Positions 9,663-18,560 are shown, counted from the stretch's first letter. The stretch is 64,000 nucleotides of DNA from Cellulosilyticum lentocellum DSM 5427 (GCF_000178835.2 NC_015275.1:3059001-3123000), one strand, 5' to 3'. Notes: generated by a model from the letters alone, not told the origin. Translations and numbers: made by a program.

Positions 9663-10700
9663 TTAACCTTTAACGGCTAAGTGATTTAAAATCGCTGTAG
9701 CTGCATCCTCATCTACAATAAGATAACCTTCTTGAAGAAGTGACCTTGTGGCTAAAATGGCTTCTGCTTTACTCTTGCCACCAGCTACTGCAATACGAAT
9801 AGGAATTTTCTTTGCCATATCTGGCGCCACACCTATCACCTCTGAAGCATAAACAACTTGTCCTTCTGCATTAAAATAATGTCTAAATGCCTCAGCTACT
9901 GCCGTCTTTTGCTCTAATAGATTAAGTACCTCTTGTGGTTCTTTACGATGTTTTGCCATTTTTAGGGCATTACCTATTCCAAATATAATCATATCTGTTT
10001 TCCCTAGTTTTTGCAATAATTTTTCTATTTGTGGTTCGTTTTTTATTAGGCTAATCGATTGATGACTAAGGTTGTCAGGGATTGTTAAAATCTCATACAT
10101 ACCACCTAATTTATTGGCTAATTCTACTGCAATGGTGTTAGCATGAAGCTCTACTCTTTGACCCACACTTCCTCTAGCAGGCAAGACATGTAAATTCTCA
10201 TAATGCTGCTGACTCTTAGGCATATAATGTACCATGTTAGCCATGGTGGTTCCACCAGTAATGGCTATGGTCGTATGTGCAGTTAACATTTCTTCTAATA
10301 AACTGCTAACAGCAAAGCCAAGACTTGTTTTCGTTTCTTCATCTTGCTCTAGGTTACCTTTTAAAATAATGGCACGTTTTAAACCAAGCTTTTCTTTAAG
10401 TTCTTCTTCCTGCCTTGTAAGTGCTTCTAAATAGTGGAGTGGAAGATATAAAGTATTTAAAACCTCTTCTCCAGGCTTCGTAATAATAATGCCTTGCACT
10501 GTAACAGCTACTAGTCCGTTTTGTGCTAATTTATCTACTTCTCCTCTAATCGTGCGTTCTGAAAGTGCTAGATGAGTCGTTAAGCTTCTTCTACCAATAG
10601 GCCCTTTTTGCATAATGGTTTGCAGTAAAGCATAACGTACTTTAAATAACTCTATGGCTTCTGGAAGTAGTTTTTCTACTGCTACAATCTTATTTTGCAT
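9663..10700 (-). CDS. cggR: central glycolytic genes repressor CggR (SorC/DeoR-type sugar-binding regulator)
   Basis: Represses its own operon and is released by fructose-1,6-bisphosphate in characterised relatives. Start chosen at ATG 10700 (MQNKIVAVEK) because CGAGGAGCATCGAC precedes it; upstream in-frame ATGs lie inside the operator. The product of 345 residues has an N-terminal winged helix-turn-helix (about 20-75: GRRSLTTHLALSERTIRGEVDKL) and a C-terminal effector domain with TIAITGGTTMANMVHYM, HVLPARGSVGQ, IIFGIGNA and IRIAVAGGKSKAEAI, typical of the sugar-binding SorC family. It is followed by gap. A promoter and paired TGGGACA sites lie just upstream. Confidence 0.93.
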   Translation of the reverse strand: MQNKIVAVEKLLPEAIELFKVRYALLQTIMQKGPIGRRSLTTHLALSERTIRGEVDKLAQNGLVAVTVQGIIITKPGEEVLNTLYLPLHYLEALTRQEEELKEKLGLKRAIILKGNLEQDEETKTSLGFAVSSLLEEMLTAHTTIAITGGTTMANMVHYMPKSQQHYENLHVLPARGSVGQRVELHANTIAVELANKLGGMYEILTIPDNLSHQSISLIKNEPQIEKLLQKLGKTDMIIFGIGNALKMAKHRKEPQEVLNLLEQKTAVAEAFRHYFNAEGQVVYASEVIGVAPDMAKKIPIRIAVAGGKSKAEAILATRSLLQEGYLIVDEDAATAILNHLAVKG

Positions 10701-10710
10701 GTCGATGCTC

Positions 10711-10751
10711 CTCGGGAACATTTTTGTCCCATATTTTAGCTTTCTGTCCCA
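10711..10751 (-). promoter_or_regulatory. CggR-type operator
   Basis: On the minus strand TGGGACA occurs twice with a 20-base period (complements at 10725-10731 and 10745-10751), and a third TTCCC half-site lies at about 10714-10718. CggR operators characterised in Bacillus are direct repeats of CGGGAC-type boxes at nearly the same spacing. The sites sit between the -10 box and the cggR start, so bound repressor would block transcription. Autoregulation is inferred. Confidence 0.7.
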
Positions 10752-10758
10752 CATCTTT

Positions 10759-10787
10759 ATTGTATATAACTTCCTACAATTAATCAA
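10759..10787 (-). promoter_or_regulatory. sigma-A-type promoter of the cggR-gap operon
   Basis: On the minus strand TTGATT (10782-10787), 17 bases, TACAAT (10759-10764). It is immediately upstream of the CggR operator. Confidence 0.7.
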
Positions 10788-10934
10788 TCTTTTTATGCCA
10801 TATTTTTATTTTTTTATGATAGATTTTAGTTTTTAACATTACTTACCATTTCTAGTTGTTTCAAGGTTTTGCTTTATGTCGACCTCTCAGGTATAGTTTG
10901 AAATAGCTTAATTAAAAATGATATTAAGACAAAT

Positions 10935-10969
10935 AAAAAAAGATGTCTCATTTTGTAGACATCTTTTTT
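10935..10969. terminator. bidirectional terminator after the first Na/Pi symporter
   Basis: AAAAAAGATGTCT (10935-10947) pairs with AGACATCTTTTTT (10957-10969), with T-rich exits on both strands. It lies 22 bp past the stop codon of the minus-strand symporter gene. Confidence 0.85.
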
Positions 10970-10990
10970 ATCAAGAAGTTTATTCTTTAT

Positions 10991-12682
10991 TTATGCAATA
11001 GGATGAAGATTCAATTCTTCTGTTGTTAATGACCTATTTTCATCTAAAATGGTTTGTGCAATATTAGAGGCATGGTCTGAAATACGTTCCACATTACTAA
11101 CTGTATCTAAGAACACAATACCGGCCAAAGAGTCACAAGTATTAGAAGCAAGACGTTTCATATGACGAGAACGTAATTTTGCTTCCATGGCATCTACACT
11201 CTCTTCTAATGGTAATGCATTTTTTGCAATGGTCTTATCTCCAAACTCGTAGGCTTGAAGTGATAATTCAAAGCATTTAATAGCTGTATCTGTAATCTCT
11301 TTAAGCTCATCTATAGCTGTTTTAGAAAAATTCAAGTCTTTTTCAATTAAGCTTTGCGCCAATTCTGCGATGTTTTCTGCATGGTCACCAACACGTTCAA
11401 TGTCACTTACAGTATGGAATAATCCTGTAATAACTGTATGTTCATGTTCCGAAAGAGAAACATTACTTAATTTAACGAGGTAATGATTAATGCCGTGTTG
11501 CAATTGGTTGATAATTTTTTCGCGGTCGAAAACTTCTTGTATTTTCTTTTCATCCTTATCAAATAATGCTTGTACTGCTACTTTTGCATTTTGTTCTGCA
11601 ATATTACCCATACGTACGACTTCTTTAACTGCATTTTCTACAGCAAAGGTTGGTGTTTCGAGGATACGCTCATCCAGATGCTGAAGTTCTCCTTCTTCAG
11701 CCGTATCATTCCCTGGAATAATATGTTCAGCCAGATAAACAAGTACACTTGCAAATGGGAATAATAAAAAGGTATTAAGCACATTAAATATAGTGTGAAC
11801 CATACTAATATGTGTCACTTCAATACTCACAGAACCTAATTCTGGTGCTACAAACTTGAAACCAATGAGTGCTAGAATTGCAAACAGAATTGAGCCCAAT
11901 AAGTTAAATAAGAAGTGAACTGTAGCTGCTCTTTTAGCATTTTTACTAGCACCTATACTAGAAAGGATGGCAGTAATACAAGTTCCTATGTTTTGTCCTA
12001 AAATAATGTAAATCGCTGAATCCCAAGGTACAAGGGCAGCTGTCGCTAACGCCTGCAGAATACCAACAGAAGCTGAAGAGCTTTGGATAACCGCTGTTAC
12101 AAGAGCACCTGTCAAAATACCTAATAGTGGATTTTTACCTAATATGATAAAGGCATTTTTAATTTCTTCTAATCCACTTAGTGGTTTAGCTGCATTACTC
12201 ATCATATCAAGTCCTAAAAATAAAGCACCAAAGCCAAAAATAATTTGACCAATATGTTTTGCACTTTGTTTCTTAGCAAACATTGTCATAACGACACCAA
12301 TAATAATACAAATTGGGGCTAGAACAGATGGTTTTAAGAAACTTGTCCATTCTCCTAAAGAAACAATCCATGCCGTAACAGTTGTTCCTATATTCGCTCC
12401 CATAATAACACCTACAGCTTGTTTAAGGGACATTAAACCTGCGTTAACAAATCCAACGACCATAACCGTAGTAGCTGACGAACTTTGTATCAGAGCTGTA
12501 ACACCTGCACCTACTAATACACCTAAAAAGCGATTATTAGTAAGAACTCCTAACAAATTCTTCATTCTGCTACCAGCTGCTTTTTGTAGACCTTCTCCCA
12601 TATACTCCATACCGAAGAGAAATAATCCAAAGCCTCCTAAGAAGCCTAGGGCCACATTAAGCCAGTTTATATCATTCATCAT
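10991..12682 (-). CDS. Na/phosphate symporter with PhoU-like C-terminal domain (paralogue 1)
   Basis: The 563-residue product has the two inverted Na/Pi-cotransporter repeats, each with the QSSSA motif: VTALIQSSSATTVM (about residue 65) and VTAVIQSSSASVGI (about 195). About eight to nine membrane segments span residues 8-330. The last 220 residues are helical and PhoU-like (VGDHAENIAELA, ISDHASNIAQTIL). The family imports phosphate using the sodium gradient; the PhoU part is thought to regulate the channel. Start: ATG ATG after GGGAGGATA. It is closely similar throughout to the next gene upstream, with which it forms a tandem duplicate. There is a bidirectional terminator downstream. Confidence 0.92.
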   Translation of the reverse strand: MMNDINWLNVALGFLGGFGLFLFGMEYMGEGLQKAAGSRMKNLLGVLTNNRFLGVLVGAGVTALIQSSSATTVMVVGFVNAGLMSLKQAVGVIMGANIGTTVTAWIVSLGEWTSFLKPSVLAPICIIIGVVMTMFAKKQSAKHIGQIIFGFGALFLGLDMMSNAAKPLSGLEEIKNAFIILGKNPLLGILTGALVTAVIQSSSASVGILQALATAALVPWDSAIYIILGQNIGTCITAILSSIGASKNAKRAATVHFLFNLLGSILFAILALIGFKFVAPELGSVSIEVTHISMVHTIFNVLNTFLLFPFASVLVYLAEHIIPGNDTAEEGELQHLDERILETPTFAVENAVKEVVRMGNIAEQNAKVAVQALFDKDEKKIQEVFDREKIINQLQHGINHYLVKLSNVSLSEHEHTVITGLFHTVSDIERVGDHAENIAELAQSLIEKDLNFSKTAIDELKEITDTAIKCFELSLQAYEFGDKTIAKNALPLEESVDAMEAKLRSRHMKRLASNTCDSLAGIVFLDTVSNVERISDHASNIAQTILDENRSLTTEELNLHPIA

Positions 12683-12878
12683 TATCCTCCCAAGGTTGTT
12701 TTACATTCAGACTCATTTTATCATCATCTTTTTTGATAAACAAGTTCTATTTTTAATTTCATAAAAAAATTTTTTTCTAGCTATTTTGACTTTTTTCATG
12801 TTTCCTTGTAATATCTAAGGTTAGCCATTTTAAAAGAGGCATTCTTTTTTTGTCTAAGGTAGGATTATTGATATGATT

Positions 12879-14543
12879 TTATTCTTCACTGGCTAAAATT
12901 CTATTTTCATCTAAAATAAGCATGGCGATATTGGAAGCATGATCTGAAATACGCTCTACATTACTAATCATGTCCAAAAAGAGAATACCTGCTAAAGGAT
13001 CGCAGCGCTCTTCTACTAAACGCTTCATATGTCTAGAACGTAATTTTTCTTCTAACTTATCTACTTGCATTTCTAATGGTAAGACTTGTTGCGCTATACT
13101 TCTATCACTAAATTCATAAGCTTTAAGCGCTGTTTCAAAACAATTCAGTGCTATGCTAGAAATATCTTTTAATTCTTTTTGTGCCTGCTCTGAAAATTTC
13201 AAGTCTTGTTCTTTTAAACTAACTGCTAACTCTGCAATATTATCCGCATGATCACCTACACGTTCAATATCACTTACCATATGAAAGAGTCCTGTTACTG
13301 TTAAATGTTCTTTCTCAGAAAGTGAGGCATTACTTAATTTAACAAGATACATGTTAATACTTTGTTGCATAGCATTAATGCTTCTTTCTCTATCAAATAC
13401 TTGCTGTATTTTCTTTTCATCTCTTTCAAAAAGAGCATTAATAGCTGTATCTACATTTTGAGATGCAATACGTCCCATACGAATAACTTCTTTAATAGCA
13501 TTTTCAATAGCAAAGGATGGTGTTTCTATAATTCTTTCATCTAAATGTTGTAAACCTTCTTCAGACTGTTCCTTTCCTTTAATAATGTGTTCAGCCAGAT
13601 ATACCAGCGTACCTGCGAAAGGAAAAAGTATTAATGTATTAAGTAAATTAAAGGTCGTATGAACAATACTAATATCTGTAACATTAATTAATATATTTTG
13701 GTATTGTGGTACAAGAAATTGAAAAGCTATAATTGCCAAAATCATAAATATAACAGAGCCAATCAAATTAAATAAAAAGTGGATAAAAGCAGCTCTTTTT
13801 GCATTTACACCTGCACCTATGCTTGATAAAAGAGCAGTCACACAGGTACCAATATTTTGTCCTAAAATAATATAAATAGCCGAACTCCAAGGCACAAGCC
13901 CCGCCAGTGCTAATGCTTGAAGAATGCCTACTGAAGCCGAAGAACTTTGTATAATAGCCGTTACCACAGCTCCGGTTAGAATACCCAAGAAAGGATTACT
14001 ACCAAGCACCACAAACAGATTGCGTACACCTTCTAGTCCACTTAGGGGTTTAGCTGCACCACTCATCATATCAAGTCCTAAAAATAAACCACCAAAACCA
14101 AATAAGATTTGTCCTATAGACCTTGCTTGTGACTTCTTAGCAAACATCATTAAACCAACACCTGCGACAATAAAAATCGGTGCTAATACAGAAGGCTTTA
14201 AAAACTGGGTCCACTCACCTAAGGAGACAATCCACGCTGTTACCGTAGTTCCTATATTAGCTCCCATAATCACACCTACAGCTTGGGTTAAAGACATAAG
14301 CCCTGCATTTACAAAACCTACTATCATAACTGTAGTTGCCGATGAACTTTGTATCAAAGCTGTTACACCCGCTCCTACAAGCACACCTAAGAAACGGTTA
14401 CTAGTAAGGATACCTAGTAAGTTTTTCATCTTGCTACCGGCCGCTTTTTGAAGACCTTTCCCCATAAATTCCATGCCAAATAAGAAGAGGCCAAAGCCTC
14501 CTAAAAAATTTAAACCCAATTCAAGCCAATTTATTTCTGCCAT
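12879..14543 (-). CDS. Na/phosphate symporter with PhoU-like C-terminal domain (paralogue 2)
   Basis: The 554-residue product has the same architecture as its neighbour at 10991-12682: QSSSATTVM and QSSSASVGI motifs, a block of membrane helices to about residue 330, and a PhoU-like helical tail with VGDHADNIAELA and ISDHASNIAMLIL. Most of the sequence aligns without gaps to paralogue 1, so the pair arose by tandem duplication. The gap between the genes (197 bp) has no obvious terminator, so read-through from this gene into paralogue 1 is possible. Start ATG at 14543 follows CCGGAGGATTGT. No Pho box was recognised upstream. Confidence 0.92.
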   Translation of the reverse strand: MAEINWLELGLNFLGGFGLFLFGMEFMGKGLQKAAGSKMKNLLGILTSNRFLGVLVGAGVTALIQSSSATTVMIVGFVNAGLMSLTQAVGVIMGANIGTTVTAWIVSLGEWTQFLKPSVLAPIFIVAGVGLMMFAKKSQARSIGQILFGFGGLFLGLDMMSGAAKPLSGLEGVRNLFVVLGSNPFLGILTGAVVTAIIQSSSASVGILQALALAGLVPWSSAIYIILGQNIGTCVTALLSSIGAGVNAKRAAFIHFLFNLIGSVIFMILAIIAFQFLVPQYQNILINVTDISIVHTTFNLLNTLILFPFAGTLVYLAEHIIKGKEQSEEGLQHLDERIIETPSFAIENAIKEVIRMGRIASQNVDTAINALFERDEKKIQQVFDRERSINAMQQSINMYLVKLSNASLSEKEHLTVTGLFHMVSDIERVGDHADNIAELAVSLKEQDLKFSEQAQKELKDISSIALNCFETALKAYEFSDRSIAQQVLPLEMQVDKLEEKLRSRHMKRLVEERCDPLAGILFLDMISNVERISDHASNIAMLILDENRILASEE

Positions 14544-14630
14544 ACAATCCTCCGGTTAAATACGATTTATAGTTAATATTTCACATCCGGCAATTTTTAT
14601 AACTTTTTTTGAAATAAATATGAAAATAAA

Positions 14631-14677
14631 AAACAAGTAATGAACAGGATTAATCTTTTTCCTGCTATTACTTGTTT
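14631..14677. terminator. terminator of the isc-mnmA operon
   Basis: AAACAAGTAAT-x-ACAGGA pairs with TCCTGCT-ATTACTTGTTT. On the minus strand it is followed by TTTTTT. It lies 41 bp past the mnmA stop. Confidence 0.8.
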
Positions 14678-14717
14678 TAATATCTAAGCTTTTATTTTAT
14701 TATTTAAACCTTTTTTC

Positions 14718-15800
14718 TTATAAAATCGTTCCGCCACCAATAAGCTTGTCCCCATCATAAAGTACAAGCGCTTGTCCAGGCGTAATGGCACGTTGCTTCT
14801 CATCAAAGATACACTGAATTGTATCTTCATCTATCATTTTTATCGTACAAGGTTGTGGTGCTTGATTGTATCTGATCTTACCTAAACAGTGCATTTCACC
14901 CTCTAAGTGTTCAAAAGGCATGAAATTAACTTGATTAGCCGTTACCGTTGTATCAAATAAATCCTCATTATCTCCAATAACCACTTCATTGGTTTTTTGA
15001 TTAATACGTTGTACAAAGCCTGGTTTGCCTAAAGATAAACCTAAGCCTTTTCTTTGGCCAATGGTATAATGAATAATCCCTTTATGTTTACCTAATACTT
15101 TGCCGTCTTTATTAACAAAATTACCTACTACTGGTTTTTTGCCGGTCTCTTCTTCAATATATTTTGCATAGTTATTGTCTGGTACAAAACAAATTTCTTG
15201 ACTATCTGGTTTAGTAGCCACAGCAAGTCCTATTTCTTTTGCAATAGCTCTTACCTCATCCTTTGTATAGTCTCCTAAAGGCATTAAAGTATGAGCTAAT
15301 TGATGCTGTGTTAAATTATAAAGGGCATAAGTTTGGTCCTTTGCTAAAGTTTTTGACTGTTTAAGACTATAACGTCCTGTTACTTCATCTCTGATGACTC
15401 TAGCGTAGTGACCTGTTGCAATATAATCTGCTCCTATTTGCAATGCTTTTTGTAGCATAGATTCCCACTTCACATAGCGATTACATGCAATACAAGGATT
15501 AGGTGTTCGTGCATTTTGGTATTCATCTAAAAAGTAATCTATGACATGCTTTTTAAAATCACTTCTAAAGTTAACTACATAGTGAGGTATATCAAGCTTT
15601 TGGCAAACTCTTCTTGCATCATCTACAGCGGAGAGGCCACAGCAACCACCATCACTGTCTTCAGGCGCTCCTTCTTGCCAGATTTGCATAGTCATCCCAA
15701 TGACTTCATAGCCTTGCTCTTTTAAAAGATACGCCGTAACCGAGCTATCTACGCCCCCTGACATACCTACTACTACTTTCTTCTTAGTCGTTTCACTCAT
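14718..15800 (-). CDS. mnmA: tRNA-specific 2-thiouridylase
   Basis: Adds sulfur to uridine 34 of Lys, Glu and Gln tRNAs, using persulfide from a cysteine desulfurase and ATP. The start ATG at 15800 overlaps the iscU stop codon (TAATG), indicating translational coupling; a longer frame begins at TTG codons inside iscU. The 360-residue protein has the PP-loop [11 protein letters not shown] (residues 10-20), the catalytic cysteine in PNPCIACN (near 103) and the second one in SQEICFVPD (near 200), and [12 protein letters not shown] in the central domain. Its position behind iscS and iscU fits the sulfur supply it needs. Confidence 0.96.
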   Translation of the reverse strand: MSETTKKKVVVGMSGGVDSSVTAYLLKEQGYEVIGMTMQIWQEGAPEDSDGGCCGLSAVDDARRVCQKLDIPHYVVNFRSDFKKHVIDYFLDEYQNARTPNPCIACNRYVKWESMLQKALQIGADYIATGHYARVIRDEVTGRYSLKQSKTLAKDQTYALYNLTQHQLAHTLMPLGDYTKDEVRAIAKEIGLAVATKPDSQEICFVPDNNYAKYIEEETGKKPVVGNFVNKDGKVLGKHKGIIHYTIGQRKGLGLSLGKPGFVQRINQKTNEVVIGDNEDLFDTTVTANQVNFMPFEHLEGEMHCLGKIRYNQAPQPCTIKMIDEDTIQCIFDEKQRAITPGQALVLYDGDKLIGGGTIL

Positions 15801-16258
15801 TAGCAACAACCAGAACCTTCTTCATGATCGTGGTCGTGATGATCATGGTCATGTACGTCTGCTACTGGTTCTTTTAATCCTTCAATAGTAATATTGTTCT
15901 TTTTCGCATAATCCCAAAGTGCTGCGTGAAGTGATTCTTCTGCAAGTAGTGAACAGTGCATTTTTACTGGTGGAAGGCCATCTAGAGCTTCTGCTACTGA
16001 TTTATTTGTAATCTTTAAAGCTTCTTCAATGGTTTTGCCAATAACAAGTTCTGTTGCCATTGAACTTGTTGCTACAGCTGCACCACAACCAAATGTCTTA
16101 AATTTAGCATCTTTAATAATACCATCTTCTATTTGAAGATATACTTTCATAATATCTCCGCATTTTGCATTTCCTACTGTACCAACACCACTAGCATTTT
16201 CAATTTCACCAACATTTCTTGGATTCATAAAATGATCCATAACTTTTTCACTATACAT
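15800..16258 (-). CDS. iscU: Fe-S cluster assembly scaffold IscU/NifU with His-rich tail
   Basis: Scaffold on which [2Fe-2S]/[4Fe-4S] clusters are built from sulfur delivered by IscS. Start at ATG 16258 ([10 protein letters not shown]) after AAGAGGTGAAAAAT. The 152-residue product has the three cluster cysteines Cys33 (NAKCGD), Cys58 (FGCGAA) and Cys102 ([10 protein letters not shown]), with Asp35 after the first. Odd feature: residues 134-152 form an added tail, [21 protein letters not shown], with six His, several acidic residues and two terminal Cys. The tail suggests metal binding, which I infer only from composition. The gene overlaps mnmA by one base and follows iscS. Confidence 0.95.
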   Translation of the reverse strand: MYSEKVMDHFMNPRNVGEIENASGVGTVGNAKCGDIMKVYLQIEDGIIKDAKFKTFGCGAAVATSSMATELVIGKTIEEALKITNKSVAEALDGLPPVKMHCSLLAEESLHAALWDYAKKNNITIEGLKEPVADVHDHDHHDHDHEEGSGCC

Positions 16259-16267
16259 ATTTTTCAC

Positions 16268-16416
16268 CTCTTATGATTAATAAGTTTTATGAGCCTTTGT
16301 ATCTCTCGTTTCTAAATACTCATTCTGTACTTTTACTATTTATTCTTCATTGTATTTCTTAATTTTTTATTCTTACTTCTTTCAACTATATCTTTTTAAC
16401 TCTTCATTCTTATTTA
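16268..16416. repeat. T-rich repetitive spacer between iscS and iscU
   Basis: The spacer carries imperfect repeats of ATTCTTCATT, TTCTTAATT and CTTATTCTT. It resembles one arm of the palindromic element at 27190-27365. This may be a degenerate copy of a small repeat family, but I could not test for other copies. Confidence 0.35.
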
Positions 16417-17598
16417 TTAATTCTTCATTGCATTCTTAACTTCTTCCCAAAGTGGAGACATATCTCTCATTCTTTGAACAATAGCTGGCATTTTTTCAAG
16501 TACTACATCGATTTCTTCTTCTGTGTTTTGTACACCTAAAGTAAATCTAATAGAACCATGTGCTTTTTCGTGTGGAATACCTAAAGCTAAAAGTACATGG
16601 GAAGGATCAAGAGAGCCTGATGTACAAGCTGATCCACTAGATGCTGCAATACCATTCATATCAAGTAGAAGCAAAAGTGACTCACCTTCTACATATTCTA
16701 CACCAATATTAGCATTATTAGCCAAACGCTTTGTTGGATGTCCATTTAATTTACAATAAGGTATAGATTCTAGTAAACCTTTAATAAGTTTGTCACGAAG
16801 TTTTGTCATTTTTTCAATCTTCGCGTCAAAGTCTGTATAAGTTAACTCCATTGCTTTAGCAAGACCTACGATACCCGGTACATTTTCTGTACCTGCGCGG
16901 CGTCCTCTTTCTTGCCCACCACCATGGATTAAGTTTTCAAGTTTTAGGCCTCTTTTAATGAATAAGACACCCATTCCTTTTGGGCCATTGATTTTGTGAC
17001 CTGATAAAGAAAGTAAATCAATGTTTTGGTCTTTCACATCAATTCTCACTTGACCTACAGCTTGCACAGCATCTGTATGGAAAGGGATTTTGTGTGCTTT
17101 AGCAACAGCACCAATTTCTTTAATTGGCATAATGGTACCAATTTCATTATTAGCGTACATGATGCTAATTAAAATAGTTGTATCTTTGATAGCTGCTTCT
17201 ACCGCTTCTGGGCTTACTAAACCATTATCATCTACATCTAGATAAGTCACCTCGTAGCCGTGCTTTTCTAGATATTCACAAGTATGAAGGACTGCATGAT
17301 GTTCGATTTTAGTAGTAATAATATGATTACCTTTATTTTTATGAGCTTCTGCAATTCCTTTAATTGCCCAGTTATCTGCTTCTGAACCACCACTAGTAAA
17401 GAATATCTCATTTGTTTGTGACCCAATATATTTAGCAATTGTTTCTCTTGATTCATCAAGAGCTTTTTTATTCATTTGAGCAATTTGATAAACGCTAGAT
17501 GGGTTACCAAAGCTTTCTGTAAAATAAGGAAGCATTGCTTCAACGACTTCTTTACGTACAGGGGTTGTTGCTGCATTATCAAGATATATTTTATTCAT
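16417..17598 (-). CDS. iscS: cysteine desulfurase, NifS/IscS type
   Basis: Takes sulfur from L-cysteine as an enzyme persulfide for Fe-S clusters and tRNA thiolation; pyridoxal-phosphate enzyme. The 393-residue product has His101 (IEHHAV), PLP-binding Lys202 in SLSGHKINGPKG and the persulfide Cys325 in ASSGSACTSG. It starts with the typical YLDNAATTPV and SFGNPSS motifs. The compact active-site loop with SSGSACTSG marks the NifS/IscS class rather than SufS. Start ATG at 17598 after AAGGGAGGTCATAAA. It is 23 bp downstream of iscR and upstream of iscU and mnmA. Confidence 0.96.
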   Translation of the reverse strand: MNKIYLDNAATTPVRKEVVEAMLPYFTESFGNPSSVYQIAQMNKKALDESRETIAKYIGSQTNEIFFTSGGSEADNWAIKGIAEAHKNKGNHIITTKIEHHAVLHTCEYLEKHGYEVTYLDVDDNGLVSPEAVEAAIKDTTILISIMYANNEIGTIMPIKEIGAVAKAHKIPFHTDAVQAVGQVRIDVKDQNIDLLSLSGHKINGPKGMGVLFIKRGLKLENLIHGGGQERGRRAGTENVPGIVGLAKAMELTYTDFDAKIEKMTKLRDKLIKGLLESIPYCKLNGHPTKRLANNANIGVEYVEGESLLLLLDMNGIAASSGSACTSGSLDPSHVLLALGIPHEKAHGSIRFTLGVQNTEEEIDVVLEKMPAIVQRMRDMSPLWEEVKNAMKN

Positions 17599-17621
17599 TT
17601 TATGACCTCCCTTAAATCTTC

Positions 17622-18071
17622 TTAAATGTAGTAACTTTGCGCTGCATTTTCATTGATTTTTTCATAATCAGCCATAAGCTGATCTAAGGTAATATTATCG
17701 ACTACTCGGTCAATACTATCCCTTATTTTTTCCCAAACTGATTTAGTTACACATTTACCATCTAAAAAGCAATGTGTATCACCATCTTTACAAGTACAAT
17801 CTGTAGGAGCTAAAGACCCTTCTAGAGCTCTTAAAACCTCGCCGATTGTAATCTCTTCTGGTGGCTTTGCTAAAGCATAACCACCTTGGGCGCCTCTTTG
17901 GCTTATCACCAATTTATTTTTCTTAAGGAGTGCCATAAGCTGCTCCAAATAATTTTCTGACATTGAAAGCCTCTCTGCTATGCTTTTAAGAGATATGTGT
18001 TTTTCCTTTGAATAAACACCTAAATCCACCATAGCTTGAAGACCATATCTCCCTTTTGTGGATAATTTCAT
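17622..18071 (-). CDS. iscR: Rrf2-family regulator, IscR-like
   Basis: Likely Fe-S-sensing repressor of the isc operon. Start at ATG 18071 (MKLSTKGRYG), preceded by ATGGAGGTGGGGAA; the longer frame to 18146 reads through the operator repeats. The 149-residue product has the winged helix of the family (residues 1-65: GLQAMVDLGVY, SIAERLSMSENYLEQLM, LVISQRGAQGGYAL) and Cys92, Cys94, Cys101 and Cys107 in a DCTCKDGDTHCFLDGKC segment. Three of these fit the cluster ligands of IscR. It is first in the operon and has two palindromes in its leader, as expected for autoregulation. Confidence 0.9.
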   Translation of the reverse strand: MKLSTKGRYGLQAMVDLGVYSKEKHISLKSIAERLSMSENYLEQLMALLKKNKLVISQRGAQGGYALAKPPEEITIGEVLRALEGSLAPTDCTCKDGDTHCFLDGKCVTKSVWEKIRDSIDRVVDNITLDQLMADYEKINENAAQSYYI

Positions 18072-18083
18072 TTCCCCACCTCC

Positions 18084-18134
18084 ATTCCCTACTTTACTAC
18101 TAGGAATTATATTCCCTAGCTTATCACTAGGAAT
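18084..18134 (-). promoter_or_regulatory. two tandem Rrf2/IscR-type palindromes
   Basis: Two 24-bp near-palindromes with ATTCC...GGAAT ends (18084-18107 and 18111-18134) are repeated at a 27-base interval, between a TTGACA box and the iscR ribosome binding site. Both arms are almost identical. The likely ligand is the IscR-like product of the adjacent gene. Confidence 0.65.
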
Positions 18135-18140
18135 TATATT

Positions 18141-18146
18141 TGTCAA
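18141..18146 (-). promoter_or_regulatory. -35 box of the iscR operon promoter
   Basis: A consensus TTGACA on the minus strand. At 17 bases only a weak -10 (TAAGCT) is found. Good TATAAT boxes exist but at unsuitable spacing, inside the palindromes. Confidence 0.4.
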
Positions 18147-18218
18147 TACTTTATAGCGCTCGATAAATTGCTTTTAAATTTTAACTTTTTGTTACTTTTT
18201 GTGTGTTAAGAACACATC

Positions 18219-18260
18219 AAAAAAGCACATTCCTTGTAAGCAATAAGGAACGTGCTTTTT
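18219..18260. terminator. bidirectional terminator
   Basis: AAAAGCAC-A-TTCCTT pairs with AAGGAA-C-GTGCTTTT (one internal mismatch), T-rich on both sides. On the minus strand it ends the structured transcript from 18265-18560. Confidence 0.8.
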
Positions 18261-18264
18261 ACTT

Positions 18265-18560
18265 ATTTATAGTCATAATAACAAGTCAGTCAGCATATAT
18301 TTTAGAATAGTTAAATAGATTAGATATTTATATCTTTAAATGAGCTTAGAGCTTAATAATAATATATTCGGAAATATACTACCACTAAGTGACTTCTACA
18401 CACTTTACCGGTTATAAGTGTGTTAGGGCTATCTTTGGCATACTGCAAGAGGGTAAGTCCTAAGCTCACTATTTTAAATAAATTGAGGTTTACTTCTTAT
18501 TTCCCTTCCAAAAGGGGATACTATACCATTTTAACATCTATGGTATATACTATTCTCTTC
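18265..18560 (-). ncRNA. candidate structured RNA downstream of the GH3 gene
   Basis: Non-coding. A 9-bp helix TGAGCTTAG/CTAAGCTCA (18341-18349 with 18470-18478) encloses about 120 bases with an 8-bp hairpin ACACACTT/AAGTGTGT (18398-18405 with 18416-18423). A second 8-bp hairpin TATACCAT/ATGGTATA (18522-18529 with 18540-18547) lies upstream on the minus strand, and a terminator follows at 18219-18260. The layout fits a multibranch RNA of 200-330 nt on the minus strand. It might be a small RNA such as 6S, or a 3' UTR. No conserved riboswitch core was recognised. Confidence 0.4.

Noticed and set aside
10701-10787. Longer CggR start
   Set aside because: The extension covers the -10 box and operator; the ATG at 10700 has the ribosome binding site.
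13924-14451. Long opposite-strand open frame within the symporter gene
   Set aside because: It is a shadow of the conserved Na/Pi symporter frame; no start signal and no recognisable product.
18072-18146. Longer IscR start (MTNIIPSDKLGN...)
   Set aside because: The added residues are a translation of the tandem operator palindromes; a strong ribosome binding site precedes the ATG at 18071.
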